Source: Myotis daubentonii (taxonomy: Eukaryota > Chordata > Mammalia > Chiroptera > Vespertilionidae). Taken from it: 64,000 nucleotides of DNA. The position numbers were made by a program, and so were the translations under genes. The notes beneath the pieces were generated by a model that had not been told where the DNA came from, did not search any database, and worked only from the letters and a program-made list of their open reading frames with translations. The DNA is taken from contig NC_081842.1 in NCBI RefSeq assembly GCF_963259705.1, forward strand, positions 34,933,796 through 34,997,795. Reading direction: 5' to 3'. Shown in pieces: positions 12,629 to 22,423 of the stretch. The first letter of the stretch is position 1. Each line of letters begins with the position of its first letter.

Positions 12629-12826
12629 ACAGTCAGTGTTGCTCAGTGGTTGAGTGTCTTCTACCTATGAACCAGGAGGTCACGGTTCCATTTCCGGTCA
12701 GGGCACATGCCTGGGTTGTGGGCTCAATCCCAGAAGAGGGCATGCAGGGAGCAGCCAAACAATGATTCTCTCTCATCATTGGTGTGTCTATCTCTCTCTC
12801 CCTCTCCCTTCCTCTCTGAAATCAAT

Positions 12827-12830
<4 letters not shown>
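12629..12830 (+). mobile_element. Ves SINE
   Basis: Carries 'gctcagtggttgagtg' (A-box region), 'cacggttccatttcc' (B-box region), the 'gattctctctcatcattgg' body and the 'ctctctgaaatcaatta' tail. The usual A-rich tail is replaced by a GATA tetranucleotide array. It lies inside the Helitron remnant at 12570. Confidence 0.88.

Positions 12831-12876
<46 letters not shown>
12828..12876 (+). repeat. (GATA)n microsatellite
   Basis: About twelve uninterrupted GATA/TAGA units grow out of the 3' tail of the preceding Ves SINE. This is a typical birthplace for a tetranucleotide microsatellite, and it is likely length-polymorphic. Confidence 0.97.
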
Positions 12877-12877
<1 letters not shown>

Positions 12878-13169
12878 ATGTAGAGATTCAGCCTTAAATA
12901 TCTTGGCCAAATCATCTAACCACTCTTCTGCACATTAAATAAAAAGTCCCGTCAAGTTTCCTTTACCCAAGTAAAGTGATTTCATTACAAAAGCTACCTG
13001 CTACCTAATTTTGCCAATATTGGCAAAAAAGAACATCTTGCCAAGTTTTGAGCCTCAACCACTTTGATCTGTACTTAGTGTCCAAAATCCTATCTGACCC
13101 AGTTGCTATTTACACTGATAGGCTTCCTCATCCTCTTTCCATATAGCCTAAGAAGTTCCTCATTGTGCT
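12877..13169. other. non-coding stretch
   Basis: No recognised feature. Confidence 0.4.
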
Positions 13170-13530
13170 CCTGACAGGATGGCCTCTGTAGTAGGTGTAC
13201 TGCGGGACCCAGTGGCTCAGTCTCCTTGATCATCTTGAGCTCCAGGAATATCCCTTGTGTGGTTTACGTGGGGCCTCTTGTTCTAATTGAGTCTTGATTG
13301 GTATTGGCCTGTTTGTGCATGGGGCCAACCCTCAGGCTGACTAACTGACATCAACCCCGACCACAGTGTATGAGCTGCTGCGCAGGTGCTGACCACAAGA
13401 AGCAAAATTCGCCTCAGCAGTGTCTGTGCCTGCCGTGGTCTCCCTTGAGATATGAGGTTCGTAAAGCTAATTGGATCCTGCTCTGATGTTGTCTGAAGCT
13501 GGCCACTGAGTGTGTTGGTTCTGGGGATTC
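13170..13530. other. GC-richer island of unknown origin
   Basis: A block with clearly higher GC content than its AT-rich flanks. The - strand has a 100-codon open frame (13283-13585) that matches nothing I recognise. No TG...CA termini, poly(A) or terminal repeats were found. It may be part of an LTR or ERV interior, or an eroded processed pseudogene. Confidence 0.35.
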
Positions 13531-14217
13531 TTGGTTGAGAATTACATATAAATAAATCTTTACATATAATTTGAAATAAACTCAATTTCTTACTACTTTA
13601 ATCTGTTTATTACCAGGCCCTAATTTAGACTAATCATCAATAGATAAACAACATAAATGAATGGAATTCTTCTGTATACAATATTTTAATTCTTATAATA
13701 ACTAAATTATCCTGATGGGCACAGATGAGAATATTGTATGACTACTAGATGGAATAACAAAATATTCCTATAACTGAGTTGAATCAGGTGCTTTTATCAC
13801 AATTAAATATTAATGGAGCCATATTAGTCCAAGGTTGTTAATCAAGAAAAAGCTTTGGAATAAACCACTGCAAAATTTCTCTAGAAGATCTCTCATGTGG
13901 CACTTTGAGATTTCAATATTGACTCTAATATCCATCTGATAAGGCTTTAAAATCATAGAGCTGAAAGATCACATACCGAAATGAAAGAGTCTCTGTGGCT
14001 ATATTTAGGTACTATTAAATCATCAGGAATGATTTGGTCAGAACAAAAGAAAGATAACTAAAAGAGAGCCCAGGTAAATCCAGTTAGTAGCACAAAATTT
14101 CTCACCATTACAATTCCCAATTCAATTTTCTTCCTTTGATTTATAGAATGCTGCTCTGAAGCATTCATATGAGTAATTCATTACTACCCTACATGAGAAA
14201 CAATGTAGGTCTATCTT
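13531..14217. other. non-coding stretch
   Basis: No feature recognised. Confidence 0.4.
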
Positions 14218-14425
14218 TTTTTAAAATATATTTTTATTGATTTCAGAGAAAGGGAGAGAGTGATAGAAACATCAATGATGAGAGAGAATCATTGATTGGC
14301 TGCCTCCTGCACACCCCACACTGGGGATGGAGCTCGCAACCCAGCATATGTCCTGATCAGGAATTGAGTCATGACCTCCTGGTTCATAGGTCAATGCTCA
14401 ACCACTGAGCCACACCAGTGGGACT
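14218..14425 (-). mobile_element. Ves SINE
   Basis: Read in reverse it has the full Ves structure: 'ccactgagccacaccagt' is the complement of the A-box end and 'ttgagtcatgacctcctgg' covers the B-box region. The 'aaaatatatttttattgat' tail is at the left. An exact 10-bp duplication GGTCTATCTT flanks it (14208-14217 and 14426-14435). Confidence 0.93.
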
Positions 14426-14680
14426 GGTCTATCTTCAAATAGATTAATTTTCTAAGGCTGATTTCACTGTGACTCAAGTTGGCCCATAGAGCTTACTTTG
14501 ACTCATGATTTGGTTTTCCACTATCTTTACTCCAGATAAAGACACTATTTGGGGAGACCTATTTACTGCCTCTAGTGCATTTTCATTTTCAAAATGTAAT
14601 ATTAACAGTTATTTAGGGAACTATCAGAGTTTCGGCAACCCAGAAATGCTCAACATGGTCTAAGACCTTACAAAGTGACC

Positions 14681-14815
14681 CATCAGCATACATGGGAGCT
14701 TGTTAGAGAAGAGAAACCTTCATACCTCCCAGGGACCTACTGAATCAGAATCTGCATTTTCAAAAGGTTCACAAGTAATTCATTTACACATTACAAACTT
14801 GAGAAGCTCTGATGT
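14681..14815 (-). mobile_element. MER5-like hAT-Charlie remnant
   Basis: 'catgggagcttgttaga', 'gacctactgaatcagaatc' and 'cttgagaagctctgatg' follow the MER5A consensus in reverse orientation. It is an ancient eutherian DNA transposon relic that encodes nothing. Confidence 0.7.
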
Positions 14816-16335
14816 AAAGCTCAAAAATGTTAGGAATTGCTTTTAATTTTATTTCCTAAAATCCTCCCAGCAAATATTTATATGACATCACAGGAGCTCA
14901 AGCCCTTTTACTTCTTCTGATTAGTTGCCATGACATCACAAATAATCAATCATCTAAAGGGTTTTCAAGCTCCTTATACTTAAGCACAGTGGTCCAATGA
15001 ACTTGAGGACTTATTCTTTTCATTAAACACACTTCTTGCTTGACTATTCACATGCCACATTTCCCTTTTTCCAACTTAATTTGTATAAATTTTAATGAGA
15101 GAAGAAGAGAGAGCACAGTTGGTAGAGAGAATGTTTTGGGAATGTGAGTGGGATGCATTATAGCTCAGTATCTATTTCTCCCTGGTTCCACTTCATGGAT
15201 AATAATTTCAATTACTGGATGTATAATTTTAACCAATTTATGTTAACTAGATACTCTCTCATGGGAAACAGATAAACCTCTGAATTGTAATAAATTACTG
15301 ACATTTTACTATCTGTATTTCCTTACTTTGATGGGTTGGATGTGACATTTTCTTAAGAGTAGATCAAGTGAGCAGAAGTCTTTCTGCTGTGTTTTGGTTT
15401 TATTTTCTTACATAACCATAGGCTGGTTCTGTGGAGGGTATAAAGCAGGTTGGGCAGGCCTGGAATCTTCCTGAGGCTACCCTGCCCTGTCTACCTACAC
15501 AAGCTGTTTTGTATTGGTCTTAGTCTATGGTGTCTGAACCAGCCCTTGTGGTTATTATGATTGCAACACACCTTTCAGCAATAATCATCAGGAAACTCTG
15601 AAAATTTTGAAAAAGTTATTACTTACAAGACTAAATTATACAGCACACCTGGGGCTACACACCAAGATTGAAGGTAGAGAAAGAGCAGGTATGCTTATGG
15701 GCCTGGGTTCTGCTTTTATTGGAATCAAGCGTGGAGGCCTAAGGTTTCATGGGCTCACTTTCTCTAGTGAATTTAAAACATAAGAGTGGGAATTTAAAGA
15801 AAATGAAGAAAAAACAAACCAGTAGCCCAAATGGTCAGTTATTAAACCCAATCAAGATTTCTAAAACAAAGAAGCATCAGTTCGGGAGGTGGCCGGGGCT
15901 CTTAATCTAGACAATGTGTTTATTGTAGATAGCTGTCTTTGGAGTGGATGCCTCTTTGAAACAGATGCCTTTGCAATCTAACTTAAGTCAGGCACTTGCA
16001 TTATATAAAGAAAAAAAAAGAACAAATGTCAGGGCTTACACTACTGTTCCCAATCCTGCTCATTGTCTTCCACGTCCACCTCAACAACCGTTCCACCATC
16101 AAGCTACTCACTATAATCATTCATCTCATCCATGGCCTCCATGGCCTCGTCATCCTGAGTTTTCACCATCTTCCTTGTCTTAACCCTCCTCCTTTGTGTT
16201 ATCATATTGCTCTGAGGGGGTCTTGACAAATGATGCCTTGTCTTTCTCCATGATGTCTGAAGTCAGGGCTGTTGATGTAGCTGTCTCAGTCATATGGGGC
16301 AAGAGTGAGGGGGACAAGGTGGATATAGCATCTAG
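14816..16335. other. non-coding stretch with repeated TGACATCACA motif
   Basis: Mostly unrecognised. ATGACATCACA occurs twice in the same orientation at 14882-14892 and 14930-14940; TGACATCA is a CRE/AP-1-like core. Around 16010-16340 the - strand reads an acidic, Met-rich peptide, but it is broken and unidentified. Confidence 0.4.
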
Positions 16336-16339
16336 ATAG

Positions 16340-16410
16340 CTATTTGACCGTGGCCAAGTCATCTAATTTCTCTAAGCATCAGTTTACTCTCATCACCAGG
16401 TGGAGCAGTC
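16340..16410 (+). repeat. MIR SINE core fragment
   Basis: 'gaccgtggccaagtcatc' followed by 'taatttctctaagcatcag' and 'tttactctcatca' is the MIR core (accttgggcaagtcacttaacctctctgagcctcag). Only the core is preserved. Confidence 0.7.
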
Positions 16411-16682
16411 CCCAGTGGGGTATGAATGATAGTGGGATGATAGGAAAAGCAAGTTATTTTCAGCTTCCTGCAGGAATGCTCAGTATAAGCCTAGAGTTTA
16501 GGCACAAGGGCACAGGCATGTGCATACACATAGATTGAGAAAGCCTAGATTCCAGTCCGGGATGTAATATTTTAATTTACTGCCATTTTTATTGCATTAC
16601 AAAAACAAAATATTTTAGCCCTTGCCCTAAAGAGGTTGACAGTCTGGTGGTGACAAAGCCTCAAAAAAAGGTATAACAAGAC

Positions 16683-16880
16683 GGGTCGGCGTGGCTCAGT
16701 GGTTGAGCTTCAACCTATGAACCAGGAGGTCATGGTTTGATACATGCCCAGGTTGCGGGCTTGATCCCCAGTATGGGGCATGCAGAAGCAGCTGATCAAT
16801 GATTCTTTCTCATCATTGATGTTTCTATCTCGCTCTCCCTCTCCCTTCCTCTCTGCAATCAATAAAATATATATTTTAAA
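16683..16880 (+). mobile_element. Ves SINE
   Basis: 'gtcggcgtggctcagtgg' gives the A-box start. The body is complete to 'ctctgcaatcaataaaatat', but the B-box region has a small deletion ('catggtttgatacatgcc'), so internal promoter function is doubtful. The target duplication is not clear. Confidence 0.9.
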
Positions 16881-16949
16881 AAAATATATATTGAACATAC
16901 TATATACATTGAATTCAATCACTTACACTTGTAGTAAGAGTGGCTAGGT

Positions 16950-17265
16950 TGAATTTTGTAACAGATACATAGGTGAGTAAGATAGGCTCCTTCCCTCAAG
17001 GCAAGTGTAACCTACTATAGTGAAGTTGATAGGTAAAGAGCTTTTTACAAAATAGGACAGAATGAAATGAGTGTCAAATAGCACAAGCAGCACATCAGAG
17101 AGTACAAAGAACAAAATGCCAAATGCTGACTGAGAGTATCAAGAAAGAGTTTACAGATCATGTCCCTTGTAAGAGTTTTGAAAGATGGGCAGAGAATGTG
17201 AGAACATATTCTGAGAAACATGATGGGCAAAGGCATGGAAGCATGAAGGAGCACATGTTAAAAAG
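16950..17265 (-). repeat. L2 LINE 3'-end fragment
   Basis: 'ggctccttccctcaaggc' (16985), 'gagttttgaaagatgggcag' (17173) and 'tgatgggcaaaggcatggaa' (17220) follow the L2 3' UTR in reverse orientation, where each phrase is a known landmark in this order. Confidence 0.65.
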
Positions 17266-19059
17266 TGCTGAGCTGAGGTGGTTAATCTGGGAGGGAAATG
17301 ACCCTGGGGAAGAATAACAGAAAGACTTACCGCTATGACTATATAACTATTTGGTATTATTTGAGTTTTTTTTAAACATGCCTGCTCTCCTAAATCCCCT
17401 CCCCCCCCCCCAATTTAAAGGATGTGATATCGGAAGGAAAAAAAAATGCGTTAGTGCGATAAGAAAAAAAGTGATAAAATTTCCCACCATGTAAGTGTTA
17501 CTTGTAGGCACCAACAGTAAAACCAAACAGGTTTGGAATAAGCAGAAGGTTCCAAAAGAAGGCAATTTGTATAAAGGAAACAGGATTTGAGTTGGTCTTA
17601 GTTGACAGGGTGGAGATAACTAGATAGAGAGGAGGAAGAACTGGAATAATTTGTCATTTCACTCATGGAGCCTTAGCTGACCCAGTTTGCCCGAGTGGAA
17701 TTGTGCAGACACTCCTGGGACGCCTCTGCCCCCGTGAGTACATATCACCTTGGTGGAGTTTTAAAAAAGCATGAAATGAAGCATGCTACAGTACAATAGT
17801 GCTTTTCGGTTTGGTCTTTAAAGTTCTTCTTTAGCAATTTATATCTTCTCCAAAAGCTTAGAACAAATATAAGTTCACGGCATTGAAGTTCACCTCTTTC
17901 TTTTCTTTTCTCTCAGATTTCAGTGTGAAAAGTAAACTTCTGAGTAGAAAATCTGGGCACTTATATTTTGGTGTTTTTAAGGATATTATTATGGCGCCAT
18001 TAGTTCTTTATAAATGCAAAGATACATTTAACTAAAGAAAAATAATATTTAGTAATAAAAGAATTGAGTAAAATTATAACCAACCCAATTACAGTTGTTC
18101 CTAAGTGATTGCTTAGAGATCATGCTAAAATGCTAACTAAATGCTCCAAAAAATAAATGGAGATTAGTGAAATCTCTATTAAGTATTATTGGTAGGACAT
18201 AGAGCATTTTTACACCTGATCAATATTTAAGTTGATATATAAATTTTTATTGACTTAATCAGGAGTTTTAATTATAATTAACCTTGAAATAAAGCTTCAA
18301 TGTATTCAAAAAATAAGAATTTTATTAGTTTAATTATTTTAAGTCTCTATTTTTTACTTTAATAATTGCATTTGTGAACCTGAATCCAAGGTTTTTAAGC
18401 ATTGGTGTGGTTCATTCCTTTCACTAGCAAGGGGGTCAGAATCTGCATATGGGCCTTCCCATCTGCAACAGTACGGATGGAAAAGAAAGCTGACCTTCTA
18501 AAACCAGCTTAGACATCCCCAAACAACTTGTGTATATTACTGAGGTCCAGGTCTTCACCTGGACACCAGGAGGGATAGTGAGTATAGTTGCTCATTAGAA
18601 GAAAAACCCAGATTCGGGTCCTGCTAATGAGCTGGTAGGAGAAAGGTTAGATGCTCTGAGGTTTCCCCAAGTACACCTGGTCAAAATTGAGAGACCAAAA
18701 CATGACTAATGAGATGCAGATTATGTGTATTCCTTAGTTAACAGCTCCAATATGAGCTCCATTAAATACATCTTCCTCCCTTAATGTCCCATTCTGCCAA
18801 GAGTTTTATTTGAATCTCCTTACAAATCCAACAGTATTACTCTCTCTCTCTTTCCCTCTGTCTAAAGGTCATTCCCATACATTACATCAACCAATCCTGG
18901 TCCCTGGGATCTCAGCAAGGTCTACAGCCCAGATGAGCCAGGTCTATTCATGAAAACAGTTCTAAAGGGTCCTTAAATACAGGCAACAGTTACAAAGGTG
19001 CTGGAAAAGACACAAAACCATTAGAGCAGAAAGCAACCATCATCCCTCATGCTGCAGGG

Positions 19060-19061
<2 letters not shown>
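17266..19061. other. non-coding stretch
   Basis: No repeat or exon is recognised. Small structures include a C-run at 17396-17411 and an 8-bp stem GTCCAGGT / ACCTGGAC with a CTTC loop at 18545-18564. Confidence 0.4.

Positions 19062-19063
<2 letters not shown>

Positions 19064-19126
<63 letters not shown>
19064..19126. repeat. (TA)n microsatellite
   Basis: About thirty uninterrupted TA dinucleotides. Such arrays extrude cruciforms readily and are often mis-sized in assemblies. Confidence 0.98.
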
Positions 19127-19127
<1 letters not shown>

Positions 19128-19130
<3 letters not shown>

Positions 19131-19658
19131 CTAGAACCCAGGAGCCAGGGATGCTCAATAGATACTGAGATCACGGAAGGAAGAACTGAATGGTAAACTC
19201 ATGCCACAAGAAGAGGCACAGGCATTACTATAATTTTCTCACAAGTCAGGGTGTATGAGGGGAAATAAAACTCTGGCCTCTTGACTTCTCTGCCTTTTAA
19301 TGTTTTACCAATTTTTTCTGTTGCCCAAAGCAAATGGAAACCTTCAGGGTCAACCCCTTATGATACTGAGCAAGGGAAGGCTGGTAATGAATCTGAAACC
19401 AAACATTACATGACCTTGTTGACTTAAGAAACATCCAAACCTGTAAAGAATTTTTATGAGTTTGAGCCAAACTGATGGCATATGCCTAGAAACAAAATCC
19501 CAAATGCTCCAGAGAGTAACAGTTTTGTAGTTTTTTTATACATTTGAAATTAAGGAGGGAATGTATGGGAGATTACATGGAGGTGGGGAAAAGCAAGGCA
19601 GAATTGTATTGCAGGATAGTTAGACTGGATTACAGTTTTGTTAAGATTATGTACTCTC
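19128..19658. other. non-coding stretch
   Basis: No feature recognised. Confidence 0.4.
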
Positions 19659-19874
19659 AGTTGGCCAATGCACCAAAGGGAGGCAGACTTGATTCCAGGC
19701 CCAGTTGGGTGCATTTGGGAGGCAACCAGTAACCAATCAATGTGTTTCTCTCACATTGGTCTCTCTCTCTCTCTCTCTCTCTCTTCCCCCTCCCTCCTTC
19801 CCTTCCCCCCTCCCTTCCACTCTCTCTAAAAATTAATGGGGAAAAAATATCCTAGGGTGAGGATTAACAACAAG
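19659..19874 (+). mobile_element. older Ves-type SINE
   Basis: Belongs to an older subfamily: 'gcaccaaagggaggcagac', 'gaggcaaccagtaaccaatc', a long CT-rich block and the tail 'aaatatcctagggtgagg'. It is flanked by an approximately 16-bp duplication, AAGATTATGTACTCTC (19643-19658) and AAAATTATGTGCTCTC (19875-19890), with two mismatches. It is shorter than full length in the tRNA-like head. Confidence 0.85.
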
Positions 19875-19890
19875 AAAATTATGTGCTCTC

Positions 19891-20604
19891 TTGAGAGTGG
19901 TTAACCTTGGTGTGATGCAACCTTTGGAACACAGAAAAGTCTTATTCAGGATTCTCCCTCTCTTTAGGGAAGCTGGTGTTTTGTTAAACAAACAACAATA
20001 AAATAAAAATATAAACATCAGAATGGTGAGATCTTTCTCCATTACAATCATAGAATGTGAAGCATATCCCTGCATTGTCTACCCACATCTCTGACCTCTT
20101 GAACAACAAGCAACAGTTAGTAATTTCATTTTCTAGGGCATCTACAACCTATCCATGAGGGTGAAGTAGAGACAATGACCTTTAACACATGATAAGTCAG
20201 TAAAAGCATCTACTGATTTAATTGGACCTGTGAAATAACCAAAGTCATATAATTTTTCATAAATAAACTATCTTGAGTTACCGTACTTCTTAAGAAAGAC
20301 TGAACTGAGTGGCCAAGAAGAATGTCGTCCCCTCCCCTGACACATTTCCTCTATTTCATCTCCAACTTGCTCCCTTATATGGTTATCATCCTCTTCCTGA
20401 TTGTATTCTTTGTCGAACTGGTGTATTTTTTCCCCTTATACATGTAGATAAAACTGTTCCAGCATATTTATTAATGGATTTTCTGAATCCGTGAAGCATC
20501 TGGCAATCTGATTTCCCAGTTTGTCTATTTTTTTAAGCCAGTGGTTAGTTTTTGTCAAAGTAATACATTCATAGGATTTTAAGACTCAAATAGTTCTTAA
20601 TCTA
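19891..20604. other. non-coding stretch
   Basis: No feature recognised. The T/C-rich part at 20320-20420 is not diagnostic of any family. Confidence 0.4.
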
Positions 20605-21390
20605 TCCTATATAATAAGAGATACATGCTAATTAGCCCAGATATGCAAATTGATCATCACTCCAACACACAAGATGTCCACCCCCATGTGGCTACAAGAT
20701 GGCCATCAGGGGAAGGCAGTTGAGGGGGCCAGGCCTGCAGGGGAGGGCTGTTAGGGGTGACCAGGCCTGAAGAGGAGGGCAGTTGTGGGCAACCAGGCCT
20801 GCAGGGGAGGGCAATATGGGGGGACCGGGCCTGCTGAGGAGGGCAGTTAGGGGTGACCGGGCCGGCAGGGAGTGCCATTGGGGGGACCAGGCCTGCAGGG
20901 CAGAGCAGTTGGGGGTGACCGGGCCTGCAGGGGAGGGTCTTTGTGGGGGACAAGGCCTGAAGGGGAGGGCCAGTGGGGGCAACCGGGCTGGCAGGGGAGG
21001 GCAGTTCAGGGAAACCAGGCCGGCAGGGCAGGGCCATTGTAGGGGACCAGGCCTGCAGGGGAGGGAAGTTGGGGGGGACCTGGCCTGCAAGGGAGGGCAG
21101 TTAGGGGTGACTGGGCCTGCAGGGGAGGGCTGTTGGGGGTGATCAAGCTGGCGGGGGAATAGTTAGGGGTCAATCAAGCTGGCAGGGGAGCGATTAGGGA
21201 GTGATCAGGCAGGCAGAAGCGGTTAGGGGCAATCAGGTAGGCAGGCAGGCAGGCAAGCAGTTGGGAGCCAGCAGTCCTAGATTGTGAGAGGGATGTCCAA
21301 CTCCCCTCAAGGGGGTCCCATATTTGAGAGGGTTCAGGCTGGGCTGAGGGACACCCCCCAGTGCACAAATTTTGTGCACTGGGACTTTAG
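20605..21390 (+). mobile_element. non-autonomous Helitron A (786 bp)
   Basis: Starts TCCTATATAATAAGAG after host A and ends ...ACTTTAG before T, with the terminal palindrome GTGCACAAATTTTGTGCAC at 21361-21379. The interior is dominated by a 32-bp minisatellite. No Rep or helicase coding sequence is present. It is the first of four head-to-tail elements; the terminal TTAG in place of CTAG suggests a point mutation. Confidence 0.88.
20715..21260 (+). repeat. 32-bp minisatellite inside Helitron A
   Basis: About 16 diverged copies of a roughly 32-bp unit of the type GGGGAGGGCAGTTGGGGGTG + ACCAGGCCTGCA. Units drift at the 3' end toward the 'gatcaggcaggcag' form seen in the Helitrons at 36682 and 41688, showing a common source. 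The array is strongly G-rich on the + strand. Confidence 0.9.
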
Positions 21391-21787
21391 TGTATATATA
21401 TAAAAGCCTAAGAGACCATCTGACCATTTGACCGTATGACCAGTAGTTATGATGTTCACTGACCACCAGGGGGCAGACACTCAATGCAGGAGCTGCTGAT
21501 CAATAGCAACTTTGTAGACTGCCCTCTCGCACTCTTGGACCCCTTGGGGGATGTTGGATTGTTGGTTTTGGCTTGATCCCAGCAGGCCAGGCCATGGGAT
21601 CCAACCTGCCAGAGGGAACCCACTCACTCTGCAGATACCCTTTGAGCCCCAGCGCCACCCCAGGTGCAACTGGCCAGGGAGGGATCACGGGAGGTTGGCT
21701 CCAGGGTGTGTTCATCCTGTCTCACCCAGTCCCACCCTGCCGGCCACCTTCTAATTAATTTTCTTTCAATGTGCACAGGGCCTCTAG
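21391..21787 (+). mobile_element. non-autonomous Helitron B
   Basis: Begins immediately after Helitron A with TGTATATATATAAAAGCC (expected TC) and ends GGGCCTCTAG before T at 21788. The interior carries a CTCF-like site and is related to the Helitrons at 23461 and 37566. A GTGCAC remnant of the terminal hairpin precedes the 3' end. It has no coding capacity. Confidence 0.8.
21463..21476 (+). promoter_or_regulatory. CTCF-like core motif in Helitron B
   Basis: CCACCAGGGGGCAG matches the well-known CTCF core (CCACCAGGGGGCGC-type) except for the last bases. The same element family carries similar cores at 37687-37700 (CTACCAGGGGGCAG) and, in reverse, 23742-23755. The match is visible in the sequence; binding is inferred. 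Confidence 0.5.
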
Positions 21788-21790
21788 TAG

Positions 21791-22423
21791 TCCTATCTAA
21801 TAAAAGAGAAACATGGTAATTAGCGTACAACCGCTACCCTTCCCATTGGCTAATCAGTGAGATATACAAATTAACTGCCAGCCAAGATGGCGGCTGGCAG
21901 CCAGGCAGCTTGAAACTAACATGAGGCTTGCTTGCTTCAGTGATGGAGGACTCCAACGTTCCCCACCTGCCTTGCTGGCCTCTGAGCTTGCAGTTTAAGA
22001 AACATTGTAACAAATATAGAAGCTAAACAAAACCCCAGAAACCTGCTTTCAGCGAGCCTGGGATCTCAGAGCTGGAGTTATACATTGTTTCAATTATAGA
22101 ACCCAAACAAACCAGATACCTTCTTTCAGCAGCAGAGGCCTCAGAGCTGGAGCCAGAGCTAAAGCTGGCCCAGAATAAAAAAAGAAAAAAGAAAAAAAGG
22201 AGCAGTTGGGAGCTTCAGTCGGCCTGAAAACAGCCCTCAGCCCCTCACCCAGACTGGCCAGGCACCCCAGTGGAGACCCCCACCCTGAAGGGTGTGTGAC
22301 CAGCTGCAAACAGCCATCATCCCCTCACCCAGGCTGGCCAGGCACCCCAGTGGGGACCCCCACCCTGATCCAGGACACCCTTCAGGACAAACCAGCCATC
22401 CCCACCCATGCACCAGGCCTCTA
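21791..22423 (+). mobile_element. non-autonomous Helitron C with promoter-like cargo
   Basis: Starts TCCTATCTAATAAAAGAG three bases after Helitron B and runs to '..caccaggcctcta', abutting Helitron D. The interior is unlike the minisatellite Helitrons. It contains an inverted CCAAT box, an AAGATGGCGGC motif, a 70-80 bp segment present twice (about 22000-22076 and 22083-22153), and a second roughly 80-bp repeat (about 22231-22376). This looks like captured host DNA. Confidence 0.8.
21875..21900 (+). promoter_or_regulatory. stem-loop with YY1-type motif
   Basis: CTGCCAGCC (21875-21883) pairs exactly with GGCTGGCAG (21892-21900). The loop and its edge contain AAGATGGCGGC, the YY1 consensus common just downstream of housekeeping transcription starts. 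An inverted CCAAT (ATTGG, 21845-21849) lies about 35 bp upstream. Together they resemble a captured promoter/first-exon edge. Confidence 0.5.

Noticed and set aside
16010..16340. Acidic - strand peptide resembling a protein tail
   Set aside because: Needs a frame change and contains stops, and I could not match it to any protein; the neighbouring 16340-16410 is only a MIR core.
20657..21142. Open frames of 119-132 codons on both strands at the Helitron A array
   Set aside because: Same cause: Gly/Pro-rich translations of a GC-rich tandem repeat, open on both strands at once.
20715..21260. CRISPR-like array
   Set aside because: Repeat units are contiguous and diverged with no unique spacers, and the genome is mammalian. 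It is a minisatellite.
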